Shown piece after piece: positions 31,437-41,763 of a DNA stretch of 64,000 nt. Each line of letters opens with the position of its first letter. Position 1 is the stretch's first letter. The notes beneath the pieces are model-generated. The model did not search any database. It was not told where the DNA came from and saw nothing but the letters and a program-made list of their open reading frames with translations. The translations under genes were made by a program, and so were the position numbers. Source of the stretch: Xanthostigma xanthostigma (lineage: Eukaryota; Arthropoda; Insecta; Raphidioptera; Raphidiidae); contig OY754467.1 of assembly GCA_963575645.1 (NCBI GenBank), forward strand, positions 5,456,001 through 5,520,000. The letters run 5' to 3'.

Positions 31437-31790
31437 AAACACTCTTTTATAGCAATATATATATTAGAAATCGTGTCCATCGAGACAATTATTAATAAGA
31501 ATCGCAGGATTGTTCTTTATTCAGTAAATTTATAGACGAAACGTCGTACACTGAATAAAGAACTTTTTGTCCACAATCCTGCGATTCTTATTAATTTTTA
31601 TAGCAATGTTGATAAGAAGTAAAAAATAATTTTTGTATATAAAGGTTATGTTCAATAGCGATAGGAAGTCCCCCAACTCGTACCTATCGCTGCTGAACAA
31701 AAATCTTTATATTTAAAAAATATTTTTTACTTTTTTGTCTACATTGCTATAAAAGTGTTTTTTTAATTTTTTAAGTCTAATTTTAATTAC
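31437..31790. mobile_element. Palindromic element split by a retro-insertion
   Basis: AAACACTCTTTTATAGCAAT and, after 31607, GTTGATAAGAAGTAAAAAAT, GTTCAATAGCGATAGG are mirrored by CCTATCGCTGCTGAAC, TTTTTTACTTTTTTGTCTAC and ATTGCTATAAAAGTGTTTTT. The left arm is interrupted by 31457-31595. One half recurs at 24080-24175. Confidence 0.75.
31457..31595. mobile_element. Penelope-like short snapback insertion, second family
   Basis: 139 bp flanked by a perfect 12-bp duplication TTTTATAGCAAT (31445-31456, 31596-31607). AGAATCGCAGGATTGT and its inverse form the ends of a snapback; inside lies GACGAAACGTCGTACACTGA, which holds a GAAACGTC like the hammerhead 3' half, but no CTGANGA partner. Penelope origin is inferred from the snapback plus variable-length duplication. 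Confidence 0.55.
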
Positions 31791-31949
31791 AACTCTACAA
31801 ACCCAACACTAAAATGACTACCATTTTTATATAAAAAATTTAATCGAAAATTTAAACGAAAATAGCTATCCAAATATTCATAAATCAACAACCTTTAAAT
31901 ATAGAAATCATGCAGTTATTACTTATATAAACAGCAGATATTCATGTTT

Positions 31950-32240
31950 GTACAGAAGAGGTAGTAAAATGACTCACTTCAAACGCTTTTTATAAGAGGG
32001 AAGCCCCTTTTATAGGCGATGAGTTTTTAAAAATCATTTCTTAGCGTTCACTTACGTTACAAAACGAACTCCTGTGCAAAATTTCATGCTTCTAGGATCA
32101 GCGGTTTAGGCTATGCGTTGTCAGTCAGTCACAGTCAGTTAGTCAGACAGTCACAGTCAGTTAGTCAGTCAGTCAGTCAGTTATTCAGTCAGTCAGTTAG
32201 TCAATCAGTCAGTCTCAGAGTTTTATATTAAGTATAAGAT
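31950..32240 (+). repeat. Retroelement 3' tail with GTCA microsatellite
   Basis: AAAATTTCATGCTTCTAGGA and TTTAGGCTATGCGTTGTCAG lead into about 95 bp of GTCAGTCA-type repeats (32118-32212), then GAGTTTTATATTAAGTATAA. This layout is common at 3' ends of insect RTE-like or Helitron sequences; the body is missing. Confidence 0.5.
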
Positions 32241-32579
32241 TAATGTACACGGGTTCAGAACATATAATTCTCTTCATACATATATTACTCTAGTTACTAG
32301 TATATACTTACGCACGATTCGGTATGATATTTTAAATGATGCAACTCACCTGTAACAAAAAAATCACGATATAAATATTTATGGATGTGTACAAAGTGTG
32401 TAATAAATTATTATATGTAACAGTGTTATAAAATCATTAAAAAATAAGTAAAAATAGATGAGAGTCAGGCGGTTATGAATTCATTATTGAAATGAGTATT
32501 TTGAAAATAGATTATACAATGGTTAATTTTAATTGTAAACCTATATTATTAGTAACGTAGCATAGATTTTTGGTAATCA
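32241..32579. other. Unassigned spacer
   Basis: Nothing recognised. Confidence 0.5.
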
Positions 32580-33179
32580 TCATATATATTAACACGCTAA
32601 GGTTTAAGATGTTTGCCTCCCTTTTTAGAAAAAACCTCACAATTTCACAACATAAATTATATATCATTTTACAGATAATTGCTTGCTCTACTGACATCGA
32701 CAACTAAAAAATTTATTATTGCTTTTGTTTTTGTAAATTAATTAAAATACAGCAACGCTGAACAACGTCTGCCATCTGACGGCTTTAATTTTGAAACAAC
32801 GTCAACACTTCGTTCTGTCATCTGACCTTCATATTGTAATACAACAGACTGCATACAATACTGCATACTGCCATCTGACGGCTTTAATTTTGAAACAGCG
32901 AGCAACGCTGAACAACGTCACAGCAATGCTGCATGATGCCATTTGACGGCTTAGCTCAACGCTTTTGCTACTTGCGCCTCTATATGACAATTTTAGTAAA
33001 ATATTTCTTCGATCTGTCATCTGAGCTTCATATTGTAATAAAACAAAAAGAAGAACGTTATAAGCAGTATGCAAAATTAGAAACAAATTGAATACCTGCA
33101 ATCATATTTAAAAAATAATTTTGTAAAGTGATAATTATTATACTTATTTAGTGCGAATAATTCGCACAGGTCACTCTAG
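32580..33179 (+). mobile_element. Helitron N1, copy 4, full length (600 bp)
   Basis: Cleanest copy: TC start (TCATATATATTAACACG) after host A, 3' hairpin GTGCGAATAATTCGCAC, AGGTCACT and CTAG before host T. GCCATCTGACGGCTTTAATT-type motifs are repeated inside. The minus strand has a 90-codon frame (32829-33101, AQMTDRRNILLKLSYRGASS) conserved with copies 3 and 5. No Rep or helicase. Confidence 0.9.
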
Positions 33180-33790
33180 TTATTATTATTAGATTTTTTA
33201 TTTACATGGTGCAAAATACCCTACTATTAAAGAGGCTACAGAAAAAAGACGCCTATGTACACTGTTAACAAGCGTCTCTAATTTACAATATATAACTAGA
33301 ACTGGCATTGCGAAGTTGGATAGGAAAACTTAAAGAATTATTGTAAAAAGATGTTATATTATAATGTAATAAATAAAATAAATATAAAAATAGCTACACA
33401 ACAAGAAAGTAAATATTTGTAAGTATTCGTTTCTTCATAAATTAGTAGATATTTATCCGTAGATAAAATATGTAAACGGTTTTATCATGTACACCAAGCA
33501 TTTATATATTCAATTATGATATGCAATTTTAACGTTTTTTTCTAGAATAATACGCACATTAATAAAATTATTAGCAATCATAAACATGAAACATACTTTT
33601 GAAATAAATTGATGTGATATTTACGAATTTAATTTATTTATGACTAATTAAAATTTATTGTACATTTATCAACACATGCATATGAATGTTTTTTTTAGTA
33701 GTCATTAAAAAAAATCACATAATTAACAGTGGTATTGACACAAAATTAACATGTAACCCTAAAAAAATGCATAATTATTTCAATCGCACA
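33180..33790. other. Unassigned AT-rich DNA
   Basis: No gene or element recognised. Confidence 0.5.
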
Positions 33791-33798
33791 GTCAGAGT

Positions 33799-34477
33799 TA
33801 GTGATGTGTCGGATATCCGTATCCGCGGATATCCGAGGGAGAAGAAAGATCCGTATCCGTTAGTTTGTTGGCGGATCTTTTACCTTATTAATTTTCAATT
33901 CATAGATGAAATTTTATATATATGTTACCGGCCAAACCCGATTTCAGGACAAACTAGTTTGGCCTACTATTCTTACTAGGACAAACTAGTTTGGCCTAGG
34001 CCAAACTGGTTTGTAGAACTAGTTTGGCCTAGGCCAAACTAGTTTGTCCTGAAATCGGGTTTGGCCGGTAACATATATATAGGTGATTAGGTAATAAAAA
34101 AAAACCTGTTAAATTCCATTCAGATTATTTTTATTTTTTTAAATCGTATTTGGCACCTTTATATTGCAAACATTTATCGCAGTGAGTACCATACTAATAG
34201 TATATAACTCAAAGGTACTAAATCAACTATCTTTATAATGAGATATTGCACATCGATCTTTGGAAAGAGACAATCTGTTATGAGAGTTAACTCTTAAAGA
34301 GGTCAATAACTTTTTCCCATAACAGATAGTCTTTCCAAAGGTCAATGTGCAATATTTACCGCCGCGTACTCTAAGAAAGTTAAGATCCGTATCCGTATCC
34401 GCGGATCTTGAAACCAAGAATCCGTATTCAGATCCGTATCCGCGGATATACATTTTTAACGATCCGGCACATCACTA
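33799..34477. mobile_element. hAT MITE TAGTGATGTG, copy 1, with nested palindrome
   Basis: TAGTGATGTGTCGGATATCC and inverse GATCCGGCACATCACTA, flanked by GTCAGAGT (33791-33798) and ATCAGAGT (34478-34485), 7 of 8 identical. Subterminal ATCCGTATCCGCGGAT motifs repeat at both ends. Without the nested insertion it matches 37563-38075 in opposite orientation. Confidence 0.9.
33924..34072. mobile_element. 149-bp palindrome nested in the hAT MITE
   Basis: GTTACCGGCCAAACCCGATT and its inverse enclose repeats of ACTAGTTTGGCCTAGGCCAA. It sits in a TATATATA stretch that is uninterrupted in the other MITE copy (near 37960), so the insertion point and a likely 8-bp AT duplication are readable. Nothing coding. 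Confidence 0.85.
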
Positions 34478-34485
34478 ATCAGAGT

Positions 34486-35033
34486 ACTAAAAAGATAATA
34501 ACTTTGGAGTTACGTCAAATGAGTAATTCATTTTTCAATTTGCGTTATTTTTTCCAGTAATTGGTATACGTAGTAATGTTAAAAGGAAATAAATGAAGCT
34601 CGATTTCAATTGCGCACGTTTTAAAAATAATTGGCACTCCAAGTGATTAACGGCAAAGCACTAAAGTAGTGTCATCTGTCAGAATGCTGCTCTCAAACAA
34701 ACGAACAATATACACCTCAATTGAAAACAATAGGCCGCTGCCGCCGTATTGCCAGTAACTGTTACAGGCTGCACAAAACTACGGCAGTAAATCTGGTCTG
34801 CGCATTTATAACATGCTGGGTCCTGCCCTAGCACTGGCATCACCAAGTTGGGCAGGAAACACTTCATTATTTGTGTATTTTGTATACTGTATTTATATTT
34901 AATCCATTAATAATTAATAAATTAATAATAATAATAAAAAGTTTTGTTCGTTCGACAATCCCTAACAGTCAGCAAATGCGCATGCGTCGTCTGTTTGTAG
35001 ACGGTTTCTGATCATTGTGCGACCCATATATTT
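34486..35033. other. Unassigned spacer
   Basis: No recognised gene; 62-codon minus frame at 34679-34867 without domain. Confidence 0.4.
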
Positions 35034-35372
35034 AACGAGCGCTCCCGCCCGGTTGCACCCGGGTGCAAAAGAACGAATGGGGAGGGGAGGTACGCACATT
35101 CATCTTAGTTTACCGAGATAAATGTTGTGTCCAAATTTCATGATGATCGGAGTTACCGTTCAAAAGTTTTTGTCGGACGGACAAATTTTGAGTTACATTT
35201 GTCATTGATGCTCCGCTCCTATTGGTCGTAGCGTGATATTATATAGCCTATAGCCTTCCTCGATTAATGGGCTATCCAACAAAAACAATATTTTCAATTC
35301 GAACCAGTAGTTCTTGAGATTAGCGCGTTCAACCAAACAAACAAACTCTTAAGCTTTATATATTAGTATAGA
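35034..35372 (-). mobile_element. Helitron N2, copy 2
   Basis: On the minus strand starts TCTATACTAATATATAAAGC after a host A, followed by GAGTTTGTTTGTTTGGTTGA, GTTGGATAGCCCATTAATCG and CACCCGGGTGCAACCGGGCG. The 3' end reads GGAGCGCTCG rather than CTAGT. Confirms the 5' terminus of the split copy at 7807. Confidence 0.8.
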
Positions 35373-35581
35373 TAACTTCTATATTGCCAGTGGCCGTAAG
35401 TGGAAGCGTGGCCTATGAAGTGAGACACCAAATGACTGTTTTCCATCTCTTTCTTTTTACTTGACTCGTTGTGCGCAAGTGTCGCGTCTGTAGTGGGGCA
35501 ATTACTAAGTGGAATAGAGCAAGCCACCTCCCTTTCACAGCTTAGTTCCATGTGCAAACTGACGCGCATCCATTCACGAAT

Positions 35582-35632
35582 TTTGTAAATTGTAACTTTT
35601 GGCTCTTCCCTCTCAAAAGGTTGCCATTCCCT
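35582..35632 (-). mobile_element. hAT end, solo
   Basis: Minus strand CAGGGAATGGCAACCTTTTG, AGCCAAAAGTTACAATTTAC matches the left end of the hAT at 63394 (CAGGGGTCGGCAACCTTTTG). The opposite end is absent. Confidence 0.6.
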
Positions 35633-36523
35633 GTGCTATAACACAGCTGATTTTCAATTCATAAGTATTAGGCTAGACGGCGAGGAGTGTATTTTTCGGG
35701 CACAGGCGAGATTATTGTTGGAATCGCTTCGTTTTAGGGTGTAGTTCAACCCCCTAAGTTTGCTTACAAATTGTTGGTGTGCTTGATTTTATAATTAACA
35801 ATTAGTGACGAAAAGTGTTTTTTTCTCTATTTCCTTTAATATCTCCGTTCCTCTTGACTTTTAGTATAGCATATGCATTGAGAAAGTTGTTCCTTATGAA
35901 ATTTCCTAAAAAAAAATGAGCACTGACAGAGGTCGCTAAGTGCAGTTGTTAACTTGCAAATATCCCCGAAAGTTAAAGACACGTTTTTTTCACTATTTTT
36001 TTACTAAAAAATGATCGCACATAGATGGCTGAAAATTCTCAAAAATGATGTCTATGTTGACCCAAACATGCATGAATAATTTTAGCGTCATCGGTCAATT
36101 ACTTCTCGAGTAATTAACGATCACTTTTTTTTTGTTTCCTTAATTGCAAATTGCGCCATTTTTTTCACAAACGGGTTTCGCTGGTCGGACCAAGCCAGAA
36201 AAATCACAAATCCATTCATAGCCTATATATAGTATAGTAGAGTGTTCAGTCATATTTGACTTTATTTGGATCGTTTGCGTAAGAATTTAAATATCGCCCA
36301 TCCTTAGTTATGATACATATTATACAATATGCATGTATTCATTTCCCCCATTAGACATGGTAGTTCTTTCACCTGTAAAGAGACTATCCTCATACTCTTC
36401 CGTTCTTTATTTACATCACTGAGATTTGTAAACAAACCAAGTGAAGGAAACAAAGTCGATGTTTAACATACAAATGGTCCTGACTGAGCTGGAATTTAAA
36501 ATGCTTAAATAATAACACCTATA
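35633..36523. other. Unassigned spacer
   Basis: No gene recognised; sequence of mixed composition with no long open frame. Confidence 0.45.
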
Positions 36524-37089
36524 TAGGGTGACCGGCGATTGCTCGTATTCCTCTCGGGAGAAGAAACTATGACTAATTTGGAATTATTTAACTTCTATCA
36601 CTTGGGTGTCGGAAATGCGTTTTTTATGATATTGACACTTTTATGAACATTTTTTAAAATTTATTTATTGTAAGTTTTAACACACAACATAAAATCTAAC
36701 GATGATGAAAATATATTTTTCGAAACGTTGGCCACAAGCGATACACTGGTAAAGCTTATTTTCAATTGTTCCTCAACCAAATAAATCTCCTTCAATACAT
36801 ATTTTGGAACAAAACTTCTACTAACAATAAAATCTAACGATAAATTTCGTGATTTTTAGGTTTAGGAAGGTTGGCCAATTAGTAAGCTATGAAAAAAATC
36901 AGGCCAAAAAGTGAGAATATTTTTTTTTTATTTTAACTCCCAAAATTCGGATTTTTGTAAAAAGACAACTGAAGAAGATTTTCTTGAAAATGATGCATTT
37001 CCGACTCCCAACTGAGCGAGATTAAATCATTCCAAATTACATAGTTTTTTCTCTTGAGAGGAATACGAGCAATTACCGGCCATCCTCTA
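36524..37089. mobile_element. 566-bp TA-flanked MITE
   Basis: TAGGGTGACCGGCGATTGCT, CGTATTCCTCTC and inverse GAGAGGAATACGAGCAATTA, CCGGCCATCCTCTA with TA flanks. About 48 bp of inverted repeat, then ACTATG..TAATTTGGAAT on both sides. Non-coding. Confidence 0.8.
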
Positions 37090-37110
37090 TACTGGGTTGT
37101 AGAAAGCATT

Positions 37111-37271
37111 TCATGTAAATAAAATTGTCGACCAATTTTTCTCAGACCAATATATTAACAAAAAATAAAAAATAACAAATCAATATAACATATAATAATA
37201 TATTGGTCTGAGAAAAATTGGTCGACAATTTTATTTATTTGAAGAGTTCTAATCAGACGTTAATCAAAGAT
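37111..37271. mobile_element. Penelope-like snapback with 14-bp TSD
   Basis: Perfect duplication TTGTAGAAAGCATT (37097-37110, 37272-37285). Inside, AAATAAAATTGTCGACCAAT, TTTTTCTCAGACCAATATAT and its inverse form a snapback with a short loop, followed by GAGTTCTAATCAGACGTTAA and ATCAAAGA. The terminal block equals that of the Penelope fragment at 1328-1626. Confidence 0.85.
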
Positions 37272-37389
37272 TTGTAGAAAGCATTCTCAAAAAATTAGAT
37301 TTGACAATGACCTTAGATTGTGATCATACAATTACAGTTTTTATACATGCAGGAGCAGTCTAATGTCGTTGTTAAACTCTCTGTCATTT

Positions 37390-37545
37390 ATAGAACATGT
37401 ACTTACTGCACAAAAACAAATGATTGATCTACATCCATTCACCTCGCCCGATCAAGCTTCCGTAAATCTCTCGTCAGGCATTCACCAGCTTACTCCCCAA
37501 GTCAAGTGTGCCTAAAGAAGTTTTACTTTAGAAAACTTTGTATTT
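37390..37545 (-). repeat. Dispersed repeat, copy 1 (second at 47346-47470)
   Basis: On the minus strand: AAGTAAAACTTCTTTAGGCA, GGGGAGTAAGCTGGTGAATG, TGACGAGAGATTTACGGAAG. The other copy is in plus orientation at 47346. Function unknown. Confidence 0.65.
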
Positions 37546-37562
37546 TTAATTGGTATTACAAT

Positions 37563-38075
37563 TAGTGATGTGCCGGATCGTTAAAAATGTATATCCGCGG
37601 ATACGGATCTGAATACATTTGGTTTCAAGATCCGCGGATAAGGATAGGGATCTTAACTTTCTTAGAGTACGCGGCGGTAAATATTGCACATCGACCTTTG
37701 GAAAGAGACTATCTGTTATGGGAAAAAGTTATTGACCTTTTTAAGAGTTAACTCTCATAACAGATTGTCTCTTTCCAAAGATCGATGTGCAATATCTCAT
37801 TATAAAGATAGTTTTTTAGTACCTTTGAGTTATGAACTATTGGTATGGTACTCAATACGATAAATGTTTGCAATATAAAGGTGCCAAATACGATTTTAAA
37901 AAATAAAAAATAATCTGAATGGAATTTAACAGTTTTTCATTATTACCTAATCACCTATATATATAAAATTTCATCTATGAATTGAAAATTAATAAGGTAA
38001 AAGATCCGTAAAAGATGCGCCAAAAACTAACGGATACGGATCTTTCTTCTCCCTCGGATATCCGGCACATCACTA
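37563..38075. mobile_element. hAT MITE TAGTGATGTG, copy 2
   Basis: TAGTGATGTGCCGGATCG and inverse CGGCACATCACTA are flanked by a perfect 8-bp duplication ATTACAAT (37555-37562, 38076-38083). 513 bp, in opposite orientation to copy 1 and lacking the 149-bp palindrome. Internal hairpin GAAAGAGACTATCTGTTATG with its inverse CATAACAGATTGTCTCTTTC is shared. Confidence 0.95.
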
Positions 38076-38093
38076 ATTACAATATACGGTTGT

Positions 38094-38122
38094 CACGTGC
38101 GGAGCCGCGGGTAGAAGCTAGT
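38094..38122 (+). mobile_element. Helitron-like 3' terminus, solo
   Basis: CACGTGCGGAGCCGCGGGTA followed by GAAGCTAGT: GC-rich stem and CTAGT as at insect Helitron ends. No body recognised upstream because the hAT MITE abuts. Confidence 0.4.
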
Positions 38123-38482
38123 TCTTTGATATAATAAACGTAGCGATGTTGATATTTTCTTTTCTTCTTTTACCATTTTAAGTCCATCTATTGAGTGTGA
38201 CCTGAATATAATCTTCGTAATATTGTAACAGTGTAACTGAAGTTATAAAGTTTCCAGCAACGCGCGGCCATAAAGTGTAGAAGCACATACTTAAATTGTT
38301 ATTGTTCCTCTAAACTTAATACTATCTTTACGAAATTTAATTACACGCTATAAAAAATTAACGCGCATTAACCATTTTCTTCTGAATATATTTTTTTACT
38401 GAATTTAATTACGTTTTTTCTATAATGCGTTGGCAAGCAAACAAAGTATGTTTTAATTGTATAATAAGTATGTTGTTTGTAC
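38123..38482. other. Unassigned spacer
   Basis: Nothing recognised. Confidence 0.5.
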
Positions 38483-38800
38483 AATACGCGCCACGAATCT
38501 AAAAGGCTCGGAAGTTAGATGCGAATGCGGGCTTGCGCTTGTATACTGTCTGTTGAAAAACTACAAACTCGCAACTCAACAAAACTAAAATAACAACTTG
38601 ACAATAGCGTACTCGACTGTACTTTAAAGCAGGAAAGCGTCAAGTGACAAAGGCAACGAGCGATCACGGCCAATCACCGACAAGCTCACGTTCCGTGCAG
38701 GTAGCTGAGAGGTATTGGGAGTATCAACGGCTCTAAAATGTGCCTTTGCGACGCTGTTTGTGACTAACTTCCGAACCTTTTAGATCCGTGGCGCGTATAT
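38483..38800. mobile_element. Inverted-repeat MITE, TACGCGCCACG ends
   Basis: ATACGCGCCACGAATCTAAA, AGGCTCGGAAGTTAG are mirrored by CTAACTTCCGAACCTTTTAG and ATCCGTGGCGCGTAT. About 38-bp inverted repeats around 240 bp of comparatively GC-rich non-coding DNA. Target duplication not clear. Confidence 0.7.
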
Positions 38801-39213
38801 TATCAAATTGAAAGGTAAAACTGCAATTTAATTTTACATATTTCATTATTCAAAAGCAATTTGTAAAAATAGATTACGCTTGTATAGAAACCTCAAACAA
38901 ACTATAATGAAAAGCACAATAAAAATATTTTCCGTTTTCACCGCTTTTCAATTTTCCTTTATAAAATATGGAAACGCAAATTTTTCACATCTAATTTTTA
39001 CATGAAAGGTTTGCATCACGGAAACTTGAGCACGCTAATGTTAAAAATATATCGCGCGATTTTACAGGTTGCCGCAAAAACAACTTGATTCTGCAGTCTG
39101 TAATTTTATAAATGACTTTTTGCACGACCTCGTATAAATTAGCTACTTTTCGTGCCTGTATAGTGGTAAAGGTCAAAAAAACTTTATAACCAATGTAGTA
39201 AAATACCGTAGAA
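38801..39213. other. Unassigned spacer
   Basis: No recognised feature; the 92-codon minus frame (38991-39269) extends into the Helitron and has no domain. Confidence 0.4.
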
Positions 39214-39784
39214 CTAGAGTGACCTGTGCGAATTATTCGCACTAAATAAGTATACCTAATAATTATCACTTTACAAAATTATTTTTTAAATATGATTGCA
39301 GGTATTCAATTCGTTTCTAATTTTGCACACTGCTTATATAAAGCTCAGATGACAGATCGAAGAAATATTTTACTAAAATTGTCATATAGAGGCGCAAGTA
39401 GCAAAAGCGTTGAGCTAAGCCGTCAGATGGCATCATGCAGCATTGCTGTGACGTTGTTCAGCGTTGCTCGCTGTTTCAAAATTAAAGCCGTCAGATGGCA
39501 GTATGCAGTATTGTGTCTGTTGTATTACAATATGAAGGTCAGATGACAGATCGAAGTGTTGACGTTGTTTCAAAATTAAAGCCGTCAGATGGCAGACGTT
39601 GTTCAGCGTTGCTGTATTTTAATTAATTTACAAAAACAAAAGCAATAATAAATTTTTTAGTTGTCGATGTCAGTAGAGCAAGCAATTATCTGTAAAATGA
39701 TAAAAAAATTATGTGGAGAAATTGTGAGGTTTTTTCTAAAAAGGGAGGCAAACATCTTTAACCTTAGCGTATTAATATATATGA
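39214..39784 (-). mobile_element. Helitron N1, copy 5
   Basis: Minus orientation: TC start next to host A (39785), 3' hairpin and CTAG (39214-39217) next to host T. 571 bp; carries the conserved frame on the plus strand (39292-39546, AQMTDRRNILLKLSYRGASS). Confidence 0.9.
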
Positions 39785-40224
39785 TTATATCACATTTTCA
39801 AAATTTTGAATCAGCCCTATTCACTATCTAAAACATATATGTACTCGCATAAATTTTATCTTCGTGGAACAGAAAATCAGCAGAGATTTAAGCTGGAAAC
39901 TTCGTGTGTGTAGTTGTATGTGAAAACCGGAAATTTGAAAGCATTTTCATGGCGCATATCCAACCCAACACTCCCTCAGATCTCCCTGAAGCTCTATTTT
40001 ACTTTTTTTTTTCTTTTAACCCCAACTACGTGCAATCGTATTATTAAAATAAGTGTAAGAGAGAGAAAGAGAGAGTCGGAGCGAGTAAAGTGTCCATATA
40101 ACAAGCCGTCCGATATGTATGTATGGCGCAATTCGTTTGTTGTAATTCTCGCAGGGTTGTCCAAACGACCACACCACATACTATGTTTTGTGCAAACCTG
40201 ACTAATTTTCCTGTTTTGTAAAAA
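39785..40224. other. Unassigned spacer
   Basis: No gene recognised; two overlapping 95-100 codon frames on opposite strands (39914-40296) have no domain. Confidence 0.35.
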
Positions 40225-40675
40225 AAAAGACGGGTTGCACTCCGGGAGTGCCGGCAGAAGTGAAAACTTGAATATTAACGTCTTAATTTTTTGCATTTAG
40301 AAGCATTGTTTATTTATTGGCAATACTTGTAAATAAAATGGTTTGTATCATAGATTGCATTTTTATATACGATATTTCAACGCTAGATGTCTAACGTATA
40401 AAAAATAAAATGGTTTGTATCATAGATTGCATTTTTATATACGATATTTCAACGCTAGATGTCTAACGTATAAAAAATAAAATGGTTTGTATCATAGATT
40501 GCATTTTTATGTACGATATTTCAACGCTAGATGTCTAACGTTGTATAAAAAGTATCTGGCAATTACTATCACTTAGAGAGTCTCACCCAGTTCTTACTTT
40601 TCCTGATGCGAGTTTAACATTTTTTACCCATTACAAAAAAAGTGTACAGCGCCGCTAAAAAAGTTTTCACTTCAA
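40225..40675. repeat. AAGTGAAAACTT inverted element with 72-bp satellite
   Basis: GGCAGAAGTGAAAACTTGAA (40252) and inverse AAAAAGTTTTCACTTC (40658) bound a region that contains a 72-bp tandem array: AAATAAAATGGTTTGTATCA starts units at 40331, 40403 and 40475, exactly 72 bp apart and almost identical. Element status is tentative, the array is clear. Confidence 0.7.
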
Positions 40676-41425
40676 AAACCCCGACCAAATGCGAGTCGGA
40701 CTCGCGCACCGAGGGTTCTGTACCAACTTGTAGGTAGCTGCATGAAGTATTTTATAATTCACCAGAGTGCATCAGAATTTTTAAAATACAAAAAAGACTA
40801 ATCCGAATTATTTTCCGACTAAAATTTAGACAGTCATGCAAGCAATATTTTAAAGAACACAAAATACTAACTTTTTACGCAATTTATGCCTATGATCTGG
40901 TAGTATACATCAAGCAAAATCTACACAAAGTTAACTTCAATAATGATATTCACAATTATAATACACGAAATAACAATTATACATTCACATTAATGAATAT
41001 AACAGTACAAGGTATAGCAACAGTCCATTATGTAAAGGGGGACAATATTTCAATATGTTACCAGATAATTTAAAAAAAATACAAAATTTAAATACATTCA
41101 AAAAACAGGTCAGGGATTATTTTTTTCAGCTATGTCTATATAATATTAATAAGTTTGAGTATACCTAGTACCAGTTCATAGGCATACATTTCGGATTGGT
41201 TAATACTTATAAATTTTATATTTTTATTGTAACTTTTAATATCATCTTATTTTTTTCACTCTATGTTCTTCGTGTATATATGACGTATTTATAGCATTTT
41301 TTATGCTCCACAAATAAAATATTTATCTATCTATCTATGTAAATAGTTCGTCCATCATGGGAATCGAGTCTCGAAGATTTTTCCCGCTTAGCCGTTGGAA
41401 AACTGTTACCACCATACATCGACAA
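40676..41425 (+). repeat. GAGTCGGACTCGC repeat split by a LINE fragment
   Basis: 40676-40745 (GCGAGTCGGACTCGCGCACC, CTTGTAGGTA) and 41340-41425 (CTCGAAGATTTTTCCCGCTT, AGCCGTTGGAAAACTGTT) are the two halves of the repeat that is contiguous at 3617-3775. The gap is filled by the 5'-truncated LINE at 40747-41340. Confidence 0.75.
40747..41340 (+). pseudogene. CR1/Jockey-type LINE ORF2 C-terminus with tail
   Basis: The frame from about 40741 reads CIRIFKIQKRLIRIIFRLKF, SCKQYFKEHKILTFYAIYAY and DIHNYNTRNN, then shifts one base near 41045 and continues YFNMLPDNLKKIQNLNTFKK to a stop at 41166-41168. Motif order (QKR, SC...F, HNYNTRN, N.LP..., FK) is the C-terminus of jockey/CR1 ORF2. A 3' UTR follows and ends ATATTTATCTATCTATCTAT, a TATC tail. 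Dead copy by truncation and frameshift. Confidence 0.8.
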
Positions 41426-41554
41426 ACGTCGCGGTCAGTTTGCCAACTATAAGCGTGTAATTTAATTGCAATGAGTTCAGATAGACTACTGAACTGTATT
41501 GTAACTCGTGGCTATAGCTAAGCCTAGTTGTCGTACCGTGTTGTATGCGAGAGT

Positions 41555-41763
41555 TCTCATATTTTTGGGACTATAAGATGCACCTTTTTGCATAGGAAAA
41601 TGCACTCAAATTTTGGGTGCGTCTTATGGTCCGAAGTTAAGTGGTAAAATATTTCTTCTCAATAAATCGTCCCTAAATTCATGTTAACAATAAATAAAAA
41701 TTATGATCTAGAAATCATTTTAAAAATTTGAAATGCGTCTTATACTCCGAAAAATACGGTATA
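41555..41763. mobile_element. MITE with CGTATTTTTCGGAGTATAAG end
   Basis: Right end inverse ACCGTATTTTTCGGAGTATA-AGACGCATT pairs with the left TCATATTTTTGGGACTATAA-GATGCACC. About 205 bp; GGTGCGTCTTATGGTCCGAA lies internally. Left end diverged; superfamily not assigned. Confidence 0.6.

Noticed and set aside
32118-32212. CRISPR-like or regulatory array
   Set aside because: Plain GTCA tetranucleotide repeat at a retroelement tail; no spacers.
39914-40296. Overlapping 95- and 100-codon frames
   Set aside because: Opposite strands of one region; no domain in either.
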